Assembly: GCF_015330165.1 (NCBI RefSeq)
Contig: NZ_JADDXT010000002.1
Span: 3,065,646-3,129,645, forward strand
Direction of reading: 5' to 3'
From: Zobellia roscoffensis
GTDB lineage: Bacteria; Bacteroidota; Bacteroidia; Flavobacteriales; Flavobacteriaceae
DNA: 64,000 nt
Shown: one piece after another, positions 8,560 to 17,246 of the stretch
Layout: every line of letters starts with the position of its first letter
How positions within the stretch are numbered: position 1 is the first letter of the stretch
Program-made: the position numbers and the translations under genes
The notes under the pieces: model-generated
The model's database searches: none
What the model saw: only the letters and a program-made list of their open reading frames with translations
Told to the model about the DNA's origin: nothing

Positions 8560-9894
8560 TCATTTTTTCCAAGATTCTTCTATTTTTTTCTTTAAGGCTT
8601 TAACTACGGAAGGTTTTTTGTTGGCTATATCTGTCTGCTCTAATGGGTCTTCATAAATATTGAACAATTGCACTTGTTCGTTAGGTCTATTTTTGGAATT
8701 GGGTACGATTAGCTTGTAAGGATCTGTCATTACCATTTTATACTTTAGACTTTCTTCTACGGTATTAAAATCATGATTGTATATCTCTCCAAAAATGGCT
8801 TCTCGGTTTTCAAGTTCATTTTTATCTAAAACGTTTATGCCGTCAAGGGCATTAGGGCGTTCAATACCCAATAAAGCCAAAACCGTGGGAACCATATCTA
8901 AACTGCTAACTAATGAACGGTCGTCATGGAAGGGCATGATTTTCCCTTTCCATTTGAACATAATCGGGGTTCTCAGACCGTAATCGTATGGTGCTTGTTT
9001 AGAAATTGGGTTGTAGTTGGCATCGTTCTCATTTTGTACCCATCCATTGTCACAAACGTAAACAAACAATGTATTTTCCGTTTCCCCTTTTTCGTCAATA
9101 TAGTTCATTAAGTCTCCACAGGTATTATCGAACCATTCGCACATAGCCCAGTATTTGGCAACATACTCAGATGGCGCACTCTTACGATACTTTTGTAACA
9201 GACTCTCTGGTGGATTGTGTGGTGAATGAGGTAGAAATGGAGCGTACCAAGCAAAAAAAGGTTTCTTTTTTTCCAGGGCCAAGTCAATATAACTATATAG
9301 AGTGTCCATGCCTTTTCGCCCTATTTCAAGTCCATAGTCGCCATGTCTGCCCCCCCGATTAGGATCCCCATGGGTCATACCATAATCAAACCCCCCATTG
9401 GCATAGTTACCTATCCACCATTTTCCGGTTTGAAATGATAGATAACCTTTGTCCTTCAGTATTTTTGGTAAGGTTTCCAGCTTTTTAAAGTTTCGGATAA
9501 CGTGTTCATAGTTTTCAGATCTCCAAGGCATGTCCCAGGCTCTATTGTTCTCGACAACATTGTCAGGTAAGACCCTGTCATTGCCTAACACCATATGGTC
9601 TCTTGGATAAACCCCGGTTATAATGGATGCAAGTGATGGTGAGCATAAGGATGTGGGTACGTAGCCACGGGTAAAAGTCCTACTTTCAGCTGCAAGCTTA
9701 TCTAGGTTGGGAGTTTTAATGAATTTATGTCCCATGAATCCGTAGTCGGTCCAAGCCTGATCATCGGATAAAATAAAAACTATATTGGGAAGTTTTTCTG
9801 TTGTTTTTTCCTTTGAAACTTGTTTAACTTCTTTGCAAGAAGTTAAACAAATTATTGCTAATATTATTGATGTTAGCAGTGTTGCATTTTTCAT
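8560..9894 (-). CDS. Family S1 sulfatase with non-canonical maturation motif (CSPSL)
   Basis: A 444-residue lipoprotein (lipobox LTSC, Cys20). The fold marks are present: LSDDQAW at 42-48, TPNLDKLA, GKWWIGNYANGG and VCDNGWVQNEND. The maturation motif is C84-S-P-S-L88: the arginine of CxPxR is leucine (codon CTT, read directly). Cys and Pro, the core of formylglycine-generating-enzyme recognition, are kept. From memory, some bacterial S1 subfamilies carry a Leu here, so this may be a subfamily trait and not damage. The gene follows SusD by 69 bp and precedes the sulfatase at 7103 by 11 bp, inside the SusCD operon. Likely a periplasmic glycan sulfatase; activity depends on whether the motif is matured. 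Confidence 0.85.
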   Translation of the reverse strand: MKNATLLTSIILAIICLTSCKEVKQVSKEKTTEKLPNIVFILSDDQAWTDYGFMGHKFIKTPNLDKLAAESRTFTRGYVPTSLCSPSLASIITGVYPRDHMVLGNDRVLPDNVVENNRAWDMPWRSENYEHVIRNFKKLETLPKILKDKGYLSFQTGKWWIGNYANGGFDYGMTHGDPNRGGRHGDYGLEIGRKGMDTLYSYIDLALEKKKPFFAWYAPFLPHSPHNPPESLLQKYRKSAPSEYVAKYWAMCEWFDNTCGDLMNYIDEKGETENTLFVYVCDNGWVQNENDANYNPISKQAPYDYGLRTPIMFKWKGKIMPFHDDRSLVSSLDMVPTVLALLGIERPNALDGINVLDKNELENREAIFGEIYNHDFNTVEESLKYKMVMTDPYKLIVPNSKNRPNEQVQLFNIYEDPLEQTDIANKKPSVVKALKKKIEESWKK

Positions 9895-9963
9895 TTTGTT
9901 TTTTGCTTTATATTGTTACTTGTATGTTCCACCCAAATGAAAATTTAAATTTTCCTTCAAGAA

Positions 9964-11478
9964 TTAATAGCCTGGATTTTGTGTAAGATTAGGATTTAAG
10001 TCTAACTCGTTGTTAGGGATGGGGTACAATAATTTTTCTTGGGTTATGGCAAAAGATTCAGGACCATATGCTATAAAGTCTGGAGGAGTCAAAGTAGGAT
10101 TGGCTTTTTCCTTGATTCCAAAAGCTGTAATAGTCTCAATAGCCTCATCGGTTCTCAACAGGTCAAACCAACGATGGTTTTCAAATGCAAGTTCAACTCT
10201 TCTCTCTTGGGCTATTGCGTTTCTAAATGATTCTTGGTCCGGTACGTCCGTAGAGGTTAATTCTGTCAACCCTGCTCGGGTTCTTACCATATTCAGTAAG
10301 TTAAATGGAGCGCCTGTCTGGTAACTTTGTTCGTTTATAGCTTCTGCCAACATTAAAAGTACGTCGGCATAGCGGTACAATGGCCAATTGTTGGGTGTGC
10401 GCGAAAAATCTGGGTCCGTATCATGGTTGTATTTGTTAATATAATACAATGGACTCGGATTTCTATCAAAGTAAGCTACTGATATATCTTTTCTTAAATC
10501 ATTAGGCTCATAGGCTTCTATCATATCGGTAGTAGGAATATTTCTTCCAGGTCCACTTTCAGGTCCTAAAAAGACTACCCCTCTTGATCCTACGGGAGCG
10601 AATTGATATATAAAATTACTGGATTCGCCTTCAGCACCTTCTTTAAATTGAATTTCAAAAATAGATTCATTATGATTTTTATTGGCAGGATCAAAAATTG
10701 CTGCGTAATCCGTGAGGAGTGCGTATTGATTTGATGAAATGATTGTATTAAGTTGTTGGACCGTGCCGGAATAATCTTTACTAGTCAATAGCACTTTGGC
10801 TAAAAGCATTCTAGCCGCCCCTTGTGTTATCCTACCAATATCATTGCCCGAATAATTTAGCGGTAGATTGGAAATTGCAAATTCAGCGTCTTCAATAATT
10901 GCGTCGTATACTTCCGAGGCGGGGTTTCTTTGTAGGGCAAAAGCTTCCTCGGCAGAATTTATTGGGGCTATAAGCAGGGGTATATCGCCCCAATATCTCA
11001 CAGCTACAAAGTGATAGAAAGCTCTAAAAAAACGAAGTTCCGCTTCTGACCTTTTTGCCAAAGTAGGGTCTATATCCGCTTTGCTTAAATTATCTAATGT
11101 AACGTTACAGTCTTTGATAGCACTATATATATTATTCCAAGCATCTGCAATAGGTCCAGCATCCGAGGTCATTTTAAATTGATCCAAAAAGCCATATTGT
11201 CTACCTCCGCCCAAAGAACCTTGATCTAAAAGATTGTCGTATGTTGTATTGTCCGATCGGCCTTCTTCAAGAAAATGCGCTGTCAATACATAATCTTGCA
11301 AACTTCCATACACTCCAAGAACAGCTTGATTAAAGTCCTCTTCAGTTTGATAGAAGTTACCTTCGGTTAAATAATGATTGGGAGTAACCTCCAAAAACTC
11401 ATCGCTACAACCAGTAAAAAATAAAATAGTAGCAACGTATAAGATATATGTCGATTTAATCAAATTATATTTTTTCAT
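9964..11478 (-). CDS. SusD-like outer-membrane glycan-binding lipoprotein
   Basis: A 504-residue SusD/RagB protein when begun at the ATG at 11478, which gives a lipoprotein signal (lipobox FTGC, Cys24, then SDEFLEV) and a start 10 nt after the SusC stop; the upstream ATG at 11508 would overlap SusC. The TPR-like helical N-terminal half (LAKRSEAELRFFRAFYHFVAVRYWGD) and the C-terminal RYADVLLMLAEA and AFENHRWFDLLRT blocks are standard. It should sit on the outer face of the outer membrane, bind oligosaccharide and cap the SusC transporter encoded just upstream. Confidence 0.95.
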   Translation of the reverse strand: MKKYNLIKSTYILYVATILFFTGCSDEFLEVTPNHYLTEGNFYQTEEDFNQAVLGVYGSLQDYVLTAHFLEEGRSDNTTYDNLLDQGSLGGGRQYGFLDQFKMTSDAGPIADAWNNIYSAIKDCNVTLDNLSKADIDPTLAKRSEAELRFFRAFYHFVAVRYWGDIPLLIAPINSAEEAFALQRNPASEVYDAIIEDAEFAISNLPLNYSGNDIGRITQGAARMLLAKVLLTSKDYSGTVQQLNTIISSNQYALLTDYAAIFDPANKNHNESIFEIQFKEGAEGESSNFIYQFAPVGSRGVVFLGPESGPGRNIPTTDMIEAYEPNDLRKDISVAYFDRNPSPLYYINKYNHDTDPDFSRTPNNWPLYRYADVLLMLAEAINEQSYQTGAPFNLLNMVRTRAGLTELTSTDVPDQESFRNAIAQERRVELAFENHRWFDLLRTDEAIETITAFGIKEKANPTLTPPDFIAYGPESFAITQEKLLYPIPNNELDLNPNLTQNPGY

Positions 11479-11488
11479 CTCAAATGTT

Positions 11489-14400
11489 TTAGAAGTTAAT
11501 GTTGACACCTAGGGTGTAGGTTCGGTTTATTGGATAGGAAAAGTCATCAACCCCTAGTCTTTGTGGGTTGTTACCAAAGTTGCTCACTTGTGGGTTCCAG
11601 CCAGAATAACTGGTGAATTTTGCTAAATTCTGAACACTGAAATTAAATCGGAGACTTTTGATGAATACATTTTCTAAAATAGAATCGGGTATTTGATAGC
11701 CCATACTCACATTTTTAATCCATAAATGGTCACCCTTCTCTAGCCAAAGGTTAGATGCGGCGTGTTGCCCTGGATAGTGTATAGCGGGTATTAACCCGTT
11801 ACCAGGGTCTTCCGTAGATCGCCACCTGTTCAAGAATTCAGAACTTACGTTCCAACGTCCTTTTTCATTATAAAGAACTTCGTTCAGTTGTGGAATAATT
11901 TCATAACCAAAAGCACCTGTGGCCAATATGGATAAAGAGAAATTTTTATAGTTGAAAACATTATTAAAGCCTAAAATTGTTTTGGGGTGTGGATTTCCAA
12001 TATGGTCCCTGTCAAGACCACTAATAACCCCATCTCCATCTACATCCCGATAAATATAGGCTCCTAACTGTTTGGCCCCTGGCCATCCGTGTAGATTGGG
12101 GTCGTCTAATTGTTCTTGGGTATTAAAAATTCCATCAATAACATATCCTCTTAAAGAGCCTACTGGTAATCCTACTTGGGTGATATTCCATGTAGATATA
12201 ATCTGAGAGATTTCTTCAGGAAGATAGGTAACTTCATTTTTAATGAATGATAAGTTCAAATTGCTACTCCAGGAAAAATCACCACTATTTACTCGTCCCC
12301 CCAACTCAAGGTCAACCCCTTTGTTTACCATCTCTCCAATATTGGTTCTAGTTGAAGAAAAACCTGATGCTTTTGGTATTGACAAGTTGAAGAGCATATC
12401 TTCGGTAGTTTTTTCAAAATAACTGGCATTTAAGGTAATGGCATCATTAAAGAAGCCCATAGAAAGCCCCAAGTCTAATTGTTTGCTAGTTTCCCATTTT
12501 AGATTGTTCGATCCTAGTGAGGTCAATGATTTACCAACTTGTATATTATCGTTCAATACGTAATTGAAATTGTTGTCAAGATTATTTAGGTTTGGAGTGG
12601 AAATGATGGTGCCAAATCGGTCAAAATCGCCAATGGCGGAGTTACCTGTTATCCCGTAGCTTGCTCTTAATTTAAGCTCGTTCATTAGAAATTCTTGGGG
12701 AAAGAACTGTTCTTCGGAGATTCTCCAACCTACCGATGCGGAAGGGAAATTACCGTATTTATTATTATTCCCAAACCTAGACGACCCCTCTCTTCTAAAA
12801 TTAATTTCCGCTAAGTATTTTGATTTGTAGTCGTAGCTGAAACGAGCAAAATAAGCTGCTAACGACCAATTGGTGAAATCAGTAATTGCCGCTGATACTT
12901 CGGCCGCCTCTAAGTAATTTAGGGTTACATCACTAGGGAAACCGGTGGCGTTGATAGTCGAGAGTTCGCCAGTTTGTTTTTGGGCAGTGTAGCCTAATAA
13001 GGCACTGAGTGAATGGTTTTGAATAGTAACATCATAAGACAAAAGATTGTCAATGCCCCAATTGGTAATGTCACTCTTTTGATTTGCACCTGAATTTACA
13101 AAAGGGGGTGCTCCTGGAGCCAGATTGGAAGCATTACCAATGGCATGTCTACCAATACTACTTGGGGTGAATGTGTTAACTTCTCGGGTTAACAATCTTC
13201 CATAAATTTGAGGCTTGTAATGCAAGCCTGGAAGAATTTGCATATCTAGGTTGAAACTCGCGTTTATATCTCTTTCTACCCTATTATTAGTAAGGGACTC
13301 CGCTTGGAATATCGGATTTGCATAGGCAAAGTAGCCTGGTGAATCTGCGGGTATATAGGGTTTCAGTTCCCCTGTTTCGTCATATGGAGACTGTAATGGG
13401 CTTGCTGTAATGGCCTTCATTAGAACCCCGCGAGACCCGTTTTCCGGAATTGAATTATTGTTAGAGTAGGAAACGAACATATTGGTTCCTGCCTTTAACC
13501 AATCATTAATGGTCGCATCAGCATTTGCCCTTAGTGATAACCTAGAAAAATCAGTATTGAGTAAAACACCTTCTTGGTTCAAATACCCGGCAGAAACTAC
13601 GCCTTTAAATTTGTTGTTACCTCCTCTAAATGTAAGATTGTGGTCTTGAAAAAGGGCGCTGCGCATTAGTAAATCTTGCCAATCGGTACCACTATTTTGA
13701 GAGTTGTTAAGCGCATCCAGATAGATTTGAGGAACTGGACTGTTGTTTCCGCTTCTTTCATTAATCTCCTGAATTCGTTCTATATTGTATTGCGCATAAT
13801 CTTGCGCATTCAGTGTTTGAGGGCGCCAATTGTTAGGTACGGACTGAAATCCGCTAGACCCACTATAGGAAAATTCACTTCTTGTTTCTTTAGCCTTTAG
13901 CGTTTGTATTAAAACCACACCGTTAGTTCCCCTTGCTCCATAAATAGAGGTGGATGCGGCATCTTTGAGAACCGTGATTTTTTCAATATCGTTTGGGTTA
14001 AGACTCTGAGGTATACCATTGCCTACCGGAAAGCCATCTATAACCACCAAGGGTTCTATCCCCGCATTAATAGAGCTAATACCACGTACCCTAATACTGG
14101 GTGATGCCCCTGGAGAACCATTGCTTTCACTAATCGTAACCCCGGAAACCCTACCTTGCAGAACTTGTCCTGAAGTAGAGTTAGGCATGTCTTGTACACC
14201 GCCCATATCAACTTCGGAGACGGCAGAGGTAATCTTTTTTTTACTTTGCGAACCATACCCTACCACCACAACTTCCTCCAAACCTGCAGCACTCTCTTCT
14301 AGAGTTATTACAACATTTGTTTGACCGTTAATGGAGATTTCTTTTGTGGCGAATCCTATATAGGAGACCACAAGAACGGCATCTTTATTAGATGTTGTAA

Positions 14401-14911
14401 TAGAAAATTTTCCGTCAAAATCTGCTGTAACGCCATTAGTAGTGCCTTTTTCCACAATGTTAGCACCTGGTAAGGGCATGCCACCTTTGTCTATTACAGT
14501 ACCGGTAATGGACAGTTGCATTATTTTGTTAGGGACAGCTTTTATTTTTCTCTGTAAGAGGATAGATCCGCTATCGTCAAATTTGAACTCAAGGTCAGTT
14601 AAGGTAGCACACCTCTTAAGCAAATCTCCAACTTTGACAGTACCTTTTTTAACTTGGACCAACGGACTACCGACGAATAAGTTTGATCGATATATAAAAT
14701 TGTAATCTGTCTGCTTTTTAACAACCTCGAGCACTTCTTCGATGGAAAGCTTAGCATCTTCGGTAAACGTAATCTTTTTGTTTTGTGAAAATCCTTTTTC
14801 TGCGGTAAACCCGAATGAAAGGACCGAAAAGAAAAAGATGAAAATTTTCATAGTTAAAAGTAGGGATGACTTGACATAGCCAAGGGGAGTCCCATTTGGT
14901 TTAGTTTTCAT
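11489..14911 (-). CDS. SusC-like TonB-dependent transporter with N-terminal STN domain
   Basis: A 1140-residue outer-membrane protein. After an extended signal region ending near FSQNKK (about residue 45), an STN (secretin/TonB short N-terminal) domain spans about 50-105, then a carboxypeptidase-regulatory-like beta domain (about 130-205, with GTTNGVTADFDGKFSI), the plug (EEVVVVGYGSQSKKKITSAV, about 215-335) and the barrel. The STN domain lets the loaded transporter signal to a FecR-type anti-sigma factor, and exactly such a gene and an ECF sigma gene lie upstream. The extra length compared with the second SusC (31627) is due mainly to STN. It imports oligosaccharides together with the SusD encoded 10 bp downstream. 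Confidence 0.96.
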   Translation of the reverse strand: MKTKPNGTPLGYVKSSLLLTMKIFIFFFSVLSFGFTAEKGFSQNKKITFTEDAKLSIEEVLEVVKKQTDYNFIYRSNLFVGSPLVQVKKGTVKVGDLLKRCATLTDLEFKFDDSGSILLQRKIKAVPNKIMQLSITGTVIDKGGMPLPGANIVEKGTTNGVTADFDGKFSITTSNKDAVLVVSYIGFATKEISINGQTNVVITLEESAAGLEEVVVVGYGSQSKKKITSAVSEVDMGGVQDMPNSTSGQVLQGRVSGVTISESNGSPGASPSIRVRGISSINAGIEPLVVIDGFPVGNGIPQSLNPNDIEKITVLKDAASTSIYGARGTNGVVLIQTLKAKETRSEFSYSGSSGFQSVPNNWRPQTLNAQDYAQYNIERIQEINERSGNNSPVPQIYLDALNNSQNSGTDWQDLLMRSALFQDHNLTFRGGNNKFKGVVSAGYLNQEGVLLNTDFSRLSLRANADATINDWLKAGTNMFVSYSNNNSIPENGSRGVLMKAITASPLQSPYDETGELKPYIPADSPGYFAYANPIFQAESLTNNRVERDINASFNLDMQILPGLHYKPQIYGRLLTREVNTFTPSSIGRHAIGNASNLAPGAPPFVNSGANQKSDITNWGIDNLLSYDVTIQNHSLSALLGYTAQKQTGELSTINATGFPSDVTLNYLEAAEVSAAITDFTNWSLAAYFARFSYDYKSKYLAEINFRREGSSRFGNNNKYGNFPSASVGWRISEEQFFPQEFLMNELKLRASYGITGNSAIGDFDRFGTIISTPNLNNLDNNFNYVLNDNIQVGKSLTSLGSNNLKWETSKQLDLGLSMGFFNDAITLNASYFEKTTEDMLFNLSIPKASGFSSTRTNIGEMVNKGVDLELGGRVNSGDFSWSSNLNLSFIKNEVTYLPEEISQIISTWNITQVGLPVGSLRGYVIDGIFNTQEQLDDPNLHGWPGAKQLGAYIYRDVDGDGVISGLDRDHIGNPHPKTILGFNNVFNYKNFSLSILATGAFGYEIIPQLNEVLYNEKGRWNVSSEFLNRWRSTEDPGNGLIPAIHYPGQHAASNLWLEKGDHLWIKNVSMGYQIPDSILENVFIKSLRFNFSVQNLAKFTSYSGWNPQVSNFGNNPQRLGVDDFSYPINRTYTLGVNINF

Positions 14912-15002
14912 AAATTTGAATGTTAGTTAATTTTTTAATTAATGATACTGGGGGTGGAGATTTAAATTTTCCAGATCTAGACTCCATTCCCTTTTTTAAG
15001 AT

Positions 15003-16130
15003 TTACTTCATAGTGATGGTTTTTCCTTTTATTTCGTAATTAACTTCGTTGGTGTTCTGAATGATTTTTAATATTTGGTCCAGTTTTAGGTTTTTTCTAA
15101 AGATGCCATTGAAGGTCAACTTTTTAATACTTTTATTTTCAAAGGCTACATCAACGTCATACCAGCGAGAAAGCACTTTCATAATATCTTCTAACGATTG
15201 GTTCTTGAAGCTGAAAAGTCCATCTTTCCATGATATTTCATTGTATACATCTACCGCAGAAACGACTAGTTTATTTGTGCTACGGTCGATTTTTGATTGA
15301 TGGCCGGGAGTAAGGTTCTTTGAATCATGTCCGTTTTTAACCAAGACCTTGCCTTCTACTAAAGTTGTGGATATATGGTCATCGTCATCATAGGCCTTAA
15401 TGTTGAACTCCGTGCCCAAAACTTCTATTTTCTGGCCTTCGGTTTTTATGATAAAGTGAGAACCATTGTGTTCTGTACTCGGGGACACATCAAAATAGGC
15501 TTCGCCATGTACCAATTCTATTTCTCTGGGTTTGTTAGCGGCAAAGGCTACAGGATATTTTATTTGTGTTCCAGAGTTGACCCATACTTTGGTTCCATCG
15601 TTAAGAATTAGGAAAAATTGGCCTCCTCTAGGGATAGTAAGTGTATTTTTACCTGTGATTTTCTCTGGAGATCTATTTTTATTGTAGACTAACTGTTCCC
15701 CATTACTTGACGCTTTGTTAGTTTCAAAACTTTTCCCTCTCTCTAAAAGTACTTCTGATCCGTCTTCTAAGGTAAGTGTGGCTTTATCCGAACCAATATG
15801 ATCCTGTTTTTTATGGATTACGGTTGATTTTATGGGAGGCGTTGTTCGGATATTTTCGGTATTCCAATACCAAGTAAGGATGGTTGAAAAAAGTAAGACG
15901 ATGGCAGCTGCATATTTATAAGAAGAATAACGCTTTTCTTTTATCTTGGCAGAAACATTGGTCCATCCTTTTTTAACATCGACTATATCAGCTCCTTTTG
16001 AATAATTATTTTTGACCCTATCAAAGTAGTTTCGATGAACTTCGGATTCATTGTGCCACGCTTCGAAAATTTTACTTTCCTCTGCGGTTAGGGTGTTGTT
16101 AATTTTCTTTATTATGAGTTTGAAATCCAT
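15003..16130 (-). CDS. FecR-family anti-sigma factor
   Basis: A 375-residue single-pass inner-membrane protein. The cytoplasmic N-terminal part (1-70) would bind the sigma factor, the membrane segment spans about 73-90 (YAAAIVLLFSTILTWYW), and the periplasmic part holds the FecR domain (TIPRGGQFFLILNDGTKVWVNSGT) and a C-terminal DUF4974-type domain (about 295-375) that meets the STN domain of the transporter. It sits between the ECF sigma gene and the STN-SusC gene, the standard order of a trans-envelope signalling cassette in this phylum. The 90 bp before SusC contain no recognisable motif. Confidence 0.94.
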   Translation of the reverse strand: MDFKLIIKKINNTLTAEESKIFEAWHNESEVHRNYFDRVKNNYSKGADIVDVKKGWTNVSAKIKEKRYSSYKYAAAIVLLFSTILTWYWNTENIRTTPPIKSTVIHKKQDHIGSDKATLTLEDGSEVLLERGKSFETNKASSNGEQLVYNKNRSPEKITGKNTLTIPRGGQFFLILNDGTKVWVNSGTQIKYPVAFAANKPREIELVHGEAYFDVSPSTEHNGSHFIIKTEGQKIEVLGTEFNIKAYDDDDHISTTLVEGKVLVKNGHDSKNLTPGHQSKIDRSTNKLVVSAVDVYNEISWKDGLFSFKNQSLEDIMKVLSRWYDVDVAFENKSIKKLTFNGIFRKNLKLDQILKIIQNTNEVNYEIKGKTITMK

Positions 16131-16251
16131 TGATGTTTGATTGCTTATACTTGTAAGACAATCAAATTCTCAAAATGGGTGACAAAAAAATGCAAAAAAT
16201 TAAATTATACTACAGATATATATATGGATATGATGTTTTAAAGAAGTTTTT

Positions 16252-16812
16252 CTAAAGAAATAATAATAGAACTGTTATAGAGGCGGTAAGTTCACCTAAT
16301 TTGGCCTTGGCCCTTTTTAATTGGGTCTTTACAGTATTTATGGAAACATTTAATTCCTCGGCTATTTCTTTATAGCGATAATTGTCTCTAAAACGTAGTT
16401 CAACGATAGAACGCATTCTCAGAGGTAAATTCTCTATGATACATAAAGCTTGTTGATTCCGAATTTCCTTTTCTTGTTCAGTGAACCAATCTGGTTCTTG
16501 ATCAAATGCAAACGAAATTTGTCTGTCTAAAATATTAGAATTATCGGTAATTTTTAATTTTTTTAACCTATTCAAACATTTATTTCGCACCATAGCGTAC
16601 AAATAGGCTTTTAGGTTTGTTTTAAGGACAATCTTATTTGATTTCTCCCAAAGTCGCACAAAAATTTCTTGTACTACATCTTCACTGGAAGCCATATCAA
16701 ACAAATAACCATTTGCATACGTAACCAAATCATGGTACATATCATCAAATAACCTTTTAAAGACAAAGTGGTTTTTGTTCTGTATTTCCGTTAAGAAGTT
16801 ATCTAGGTCCAA
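16252..16812 (-). CDS. ECF-type RNA polymerase sigma factor (FecI-like)
   Basis: A 186-residue sigma-70 family protein. Region 2 covers about 20-85 (DVVQEIFVRLWEKS, then LKAYLYAMVRNKCLNRL), region 4 about 125-175 (LPLRMRSIVELRFRDNYRYKEIAEELNVS followed by a helix-turn-helix ending TQLKRAKAKL). The last residues, ITVLLLF, are unusually hydrophobic. With FecR and the STN-SusC it should switch on the first SusCD operon when substrate is bound. Its 5' region is unusual: the nearest promoter signal (17032-17077) is more than 200 nt upstream, and a hairpin with a T10 tract lies between. Confidence 0.94.
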   Translation of the reverse strand: MDLDNFLTEIQNKNHFVFKRLFDDMYHDLVTYANGYLFDMASSEDVVQEIFVRLWEKSNKIVLKTNLKAYLYAMVRNKCLNRLKKLKITDNSNILDRQISFAFDQEPDWFTEQEKEIRNQQALCIIENLPLRMRSIVELRFRDNYRYKEIAEELNVSINTVKTQLKRAKAKLGELTASITVLLLFL

Positions 16813-16920
16813 ATTGATAATTAAATGAGTTAGCCTAAAACTTGGTTGTGGGTTTTGCCATCATCTTTAATAATACCATTGTTTGAGTTGAACTAGCATA
16901 TTTTTTAATCGATGCCGTGT

Positions 16921-17025
16921 AAAAAAAAAACGATAAAGTCGCTGCTATTCTATAGGGTTCAAAATTTTATCGTCTATGGAATAAAATTGTAACAATGAGT
17001 CAAAGGATTGAATTTTGTTTCAATG
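16921..17025 (-). ncRNA. Candidate small RNA or attenuated leader upstream of the sigma gene
   Basis: Transcription from the motif-containing promoter at 17032-17077 should begin near 17025 on the minus strand. The RNA can form a first hairpin (ATTGAA, loop, TTCAAT) and then a longer-looped hairpin ACGATAAA/TTTATCGT (16930-16937 with 16966-16973) followed at once by ten T residues (16921-16930 read on the minus strand), the form of an intrinsic terminator. The product would be about 105 nt and lacks a convincing ORF. It is either a free small RNA or a leader whose read-through feeds the sigma gene about 110 nt further on. Homology unknown; this is a structural inference. Confidence 0.45.
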
Positions 17026-17031
17026 ACATAT

Positions 17032-17077
17032 CAAGTATACATAATAACCTAATAAAGTGTATCCTGTACTGTACTGC
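17032..17077 (-). promoter_or_regulatory. Shared-motif promoter upstream of sigma gene / candidate RNA
   Basis: On the minus strand GCAGTACAGTACAGGATAC (17059-17077) is followed, 22 nt after AGGA, by TATACTTG (17032-17039), one mismatch from TAnnTTTG. The motif and spacing equal those before rhaEW, GH78 and the GH78-like gene. Confidence 0.65.
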
Positions 17078-17098
17078 ATGGTTGGCCATGAGGGTGTA

Positions 17099-17141
17099 AA
17101 ACAAAAAACATACAGGAGCTGTTAAATCAACGGGCCCTGTA
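17099..17141 (-). terminator. Intrinsic terminator after the sulfatase pseudogene
   Basis: On the minus strand TACAGG (17136-17141) pairs with CCTGTA (17111-17116), with extra GC pairing inside, and is followed by a T-rich run, TGTTTTTTGTTTT. It lies about 105 nt beyond the stop of the split sulfatase and would end the second SusCD operon. Confidence 0.5.
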
Positions 17142-17246
17142 GGTTTTTCCTTTTACGTCTTTACCATTTGTAGGAAGGACAAGAATAGGTTTGTAAAGGC
17201 AATTTTTTAAACCATGTTGTTCCCAAAAAAGTGATGAAAATATTTC

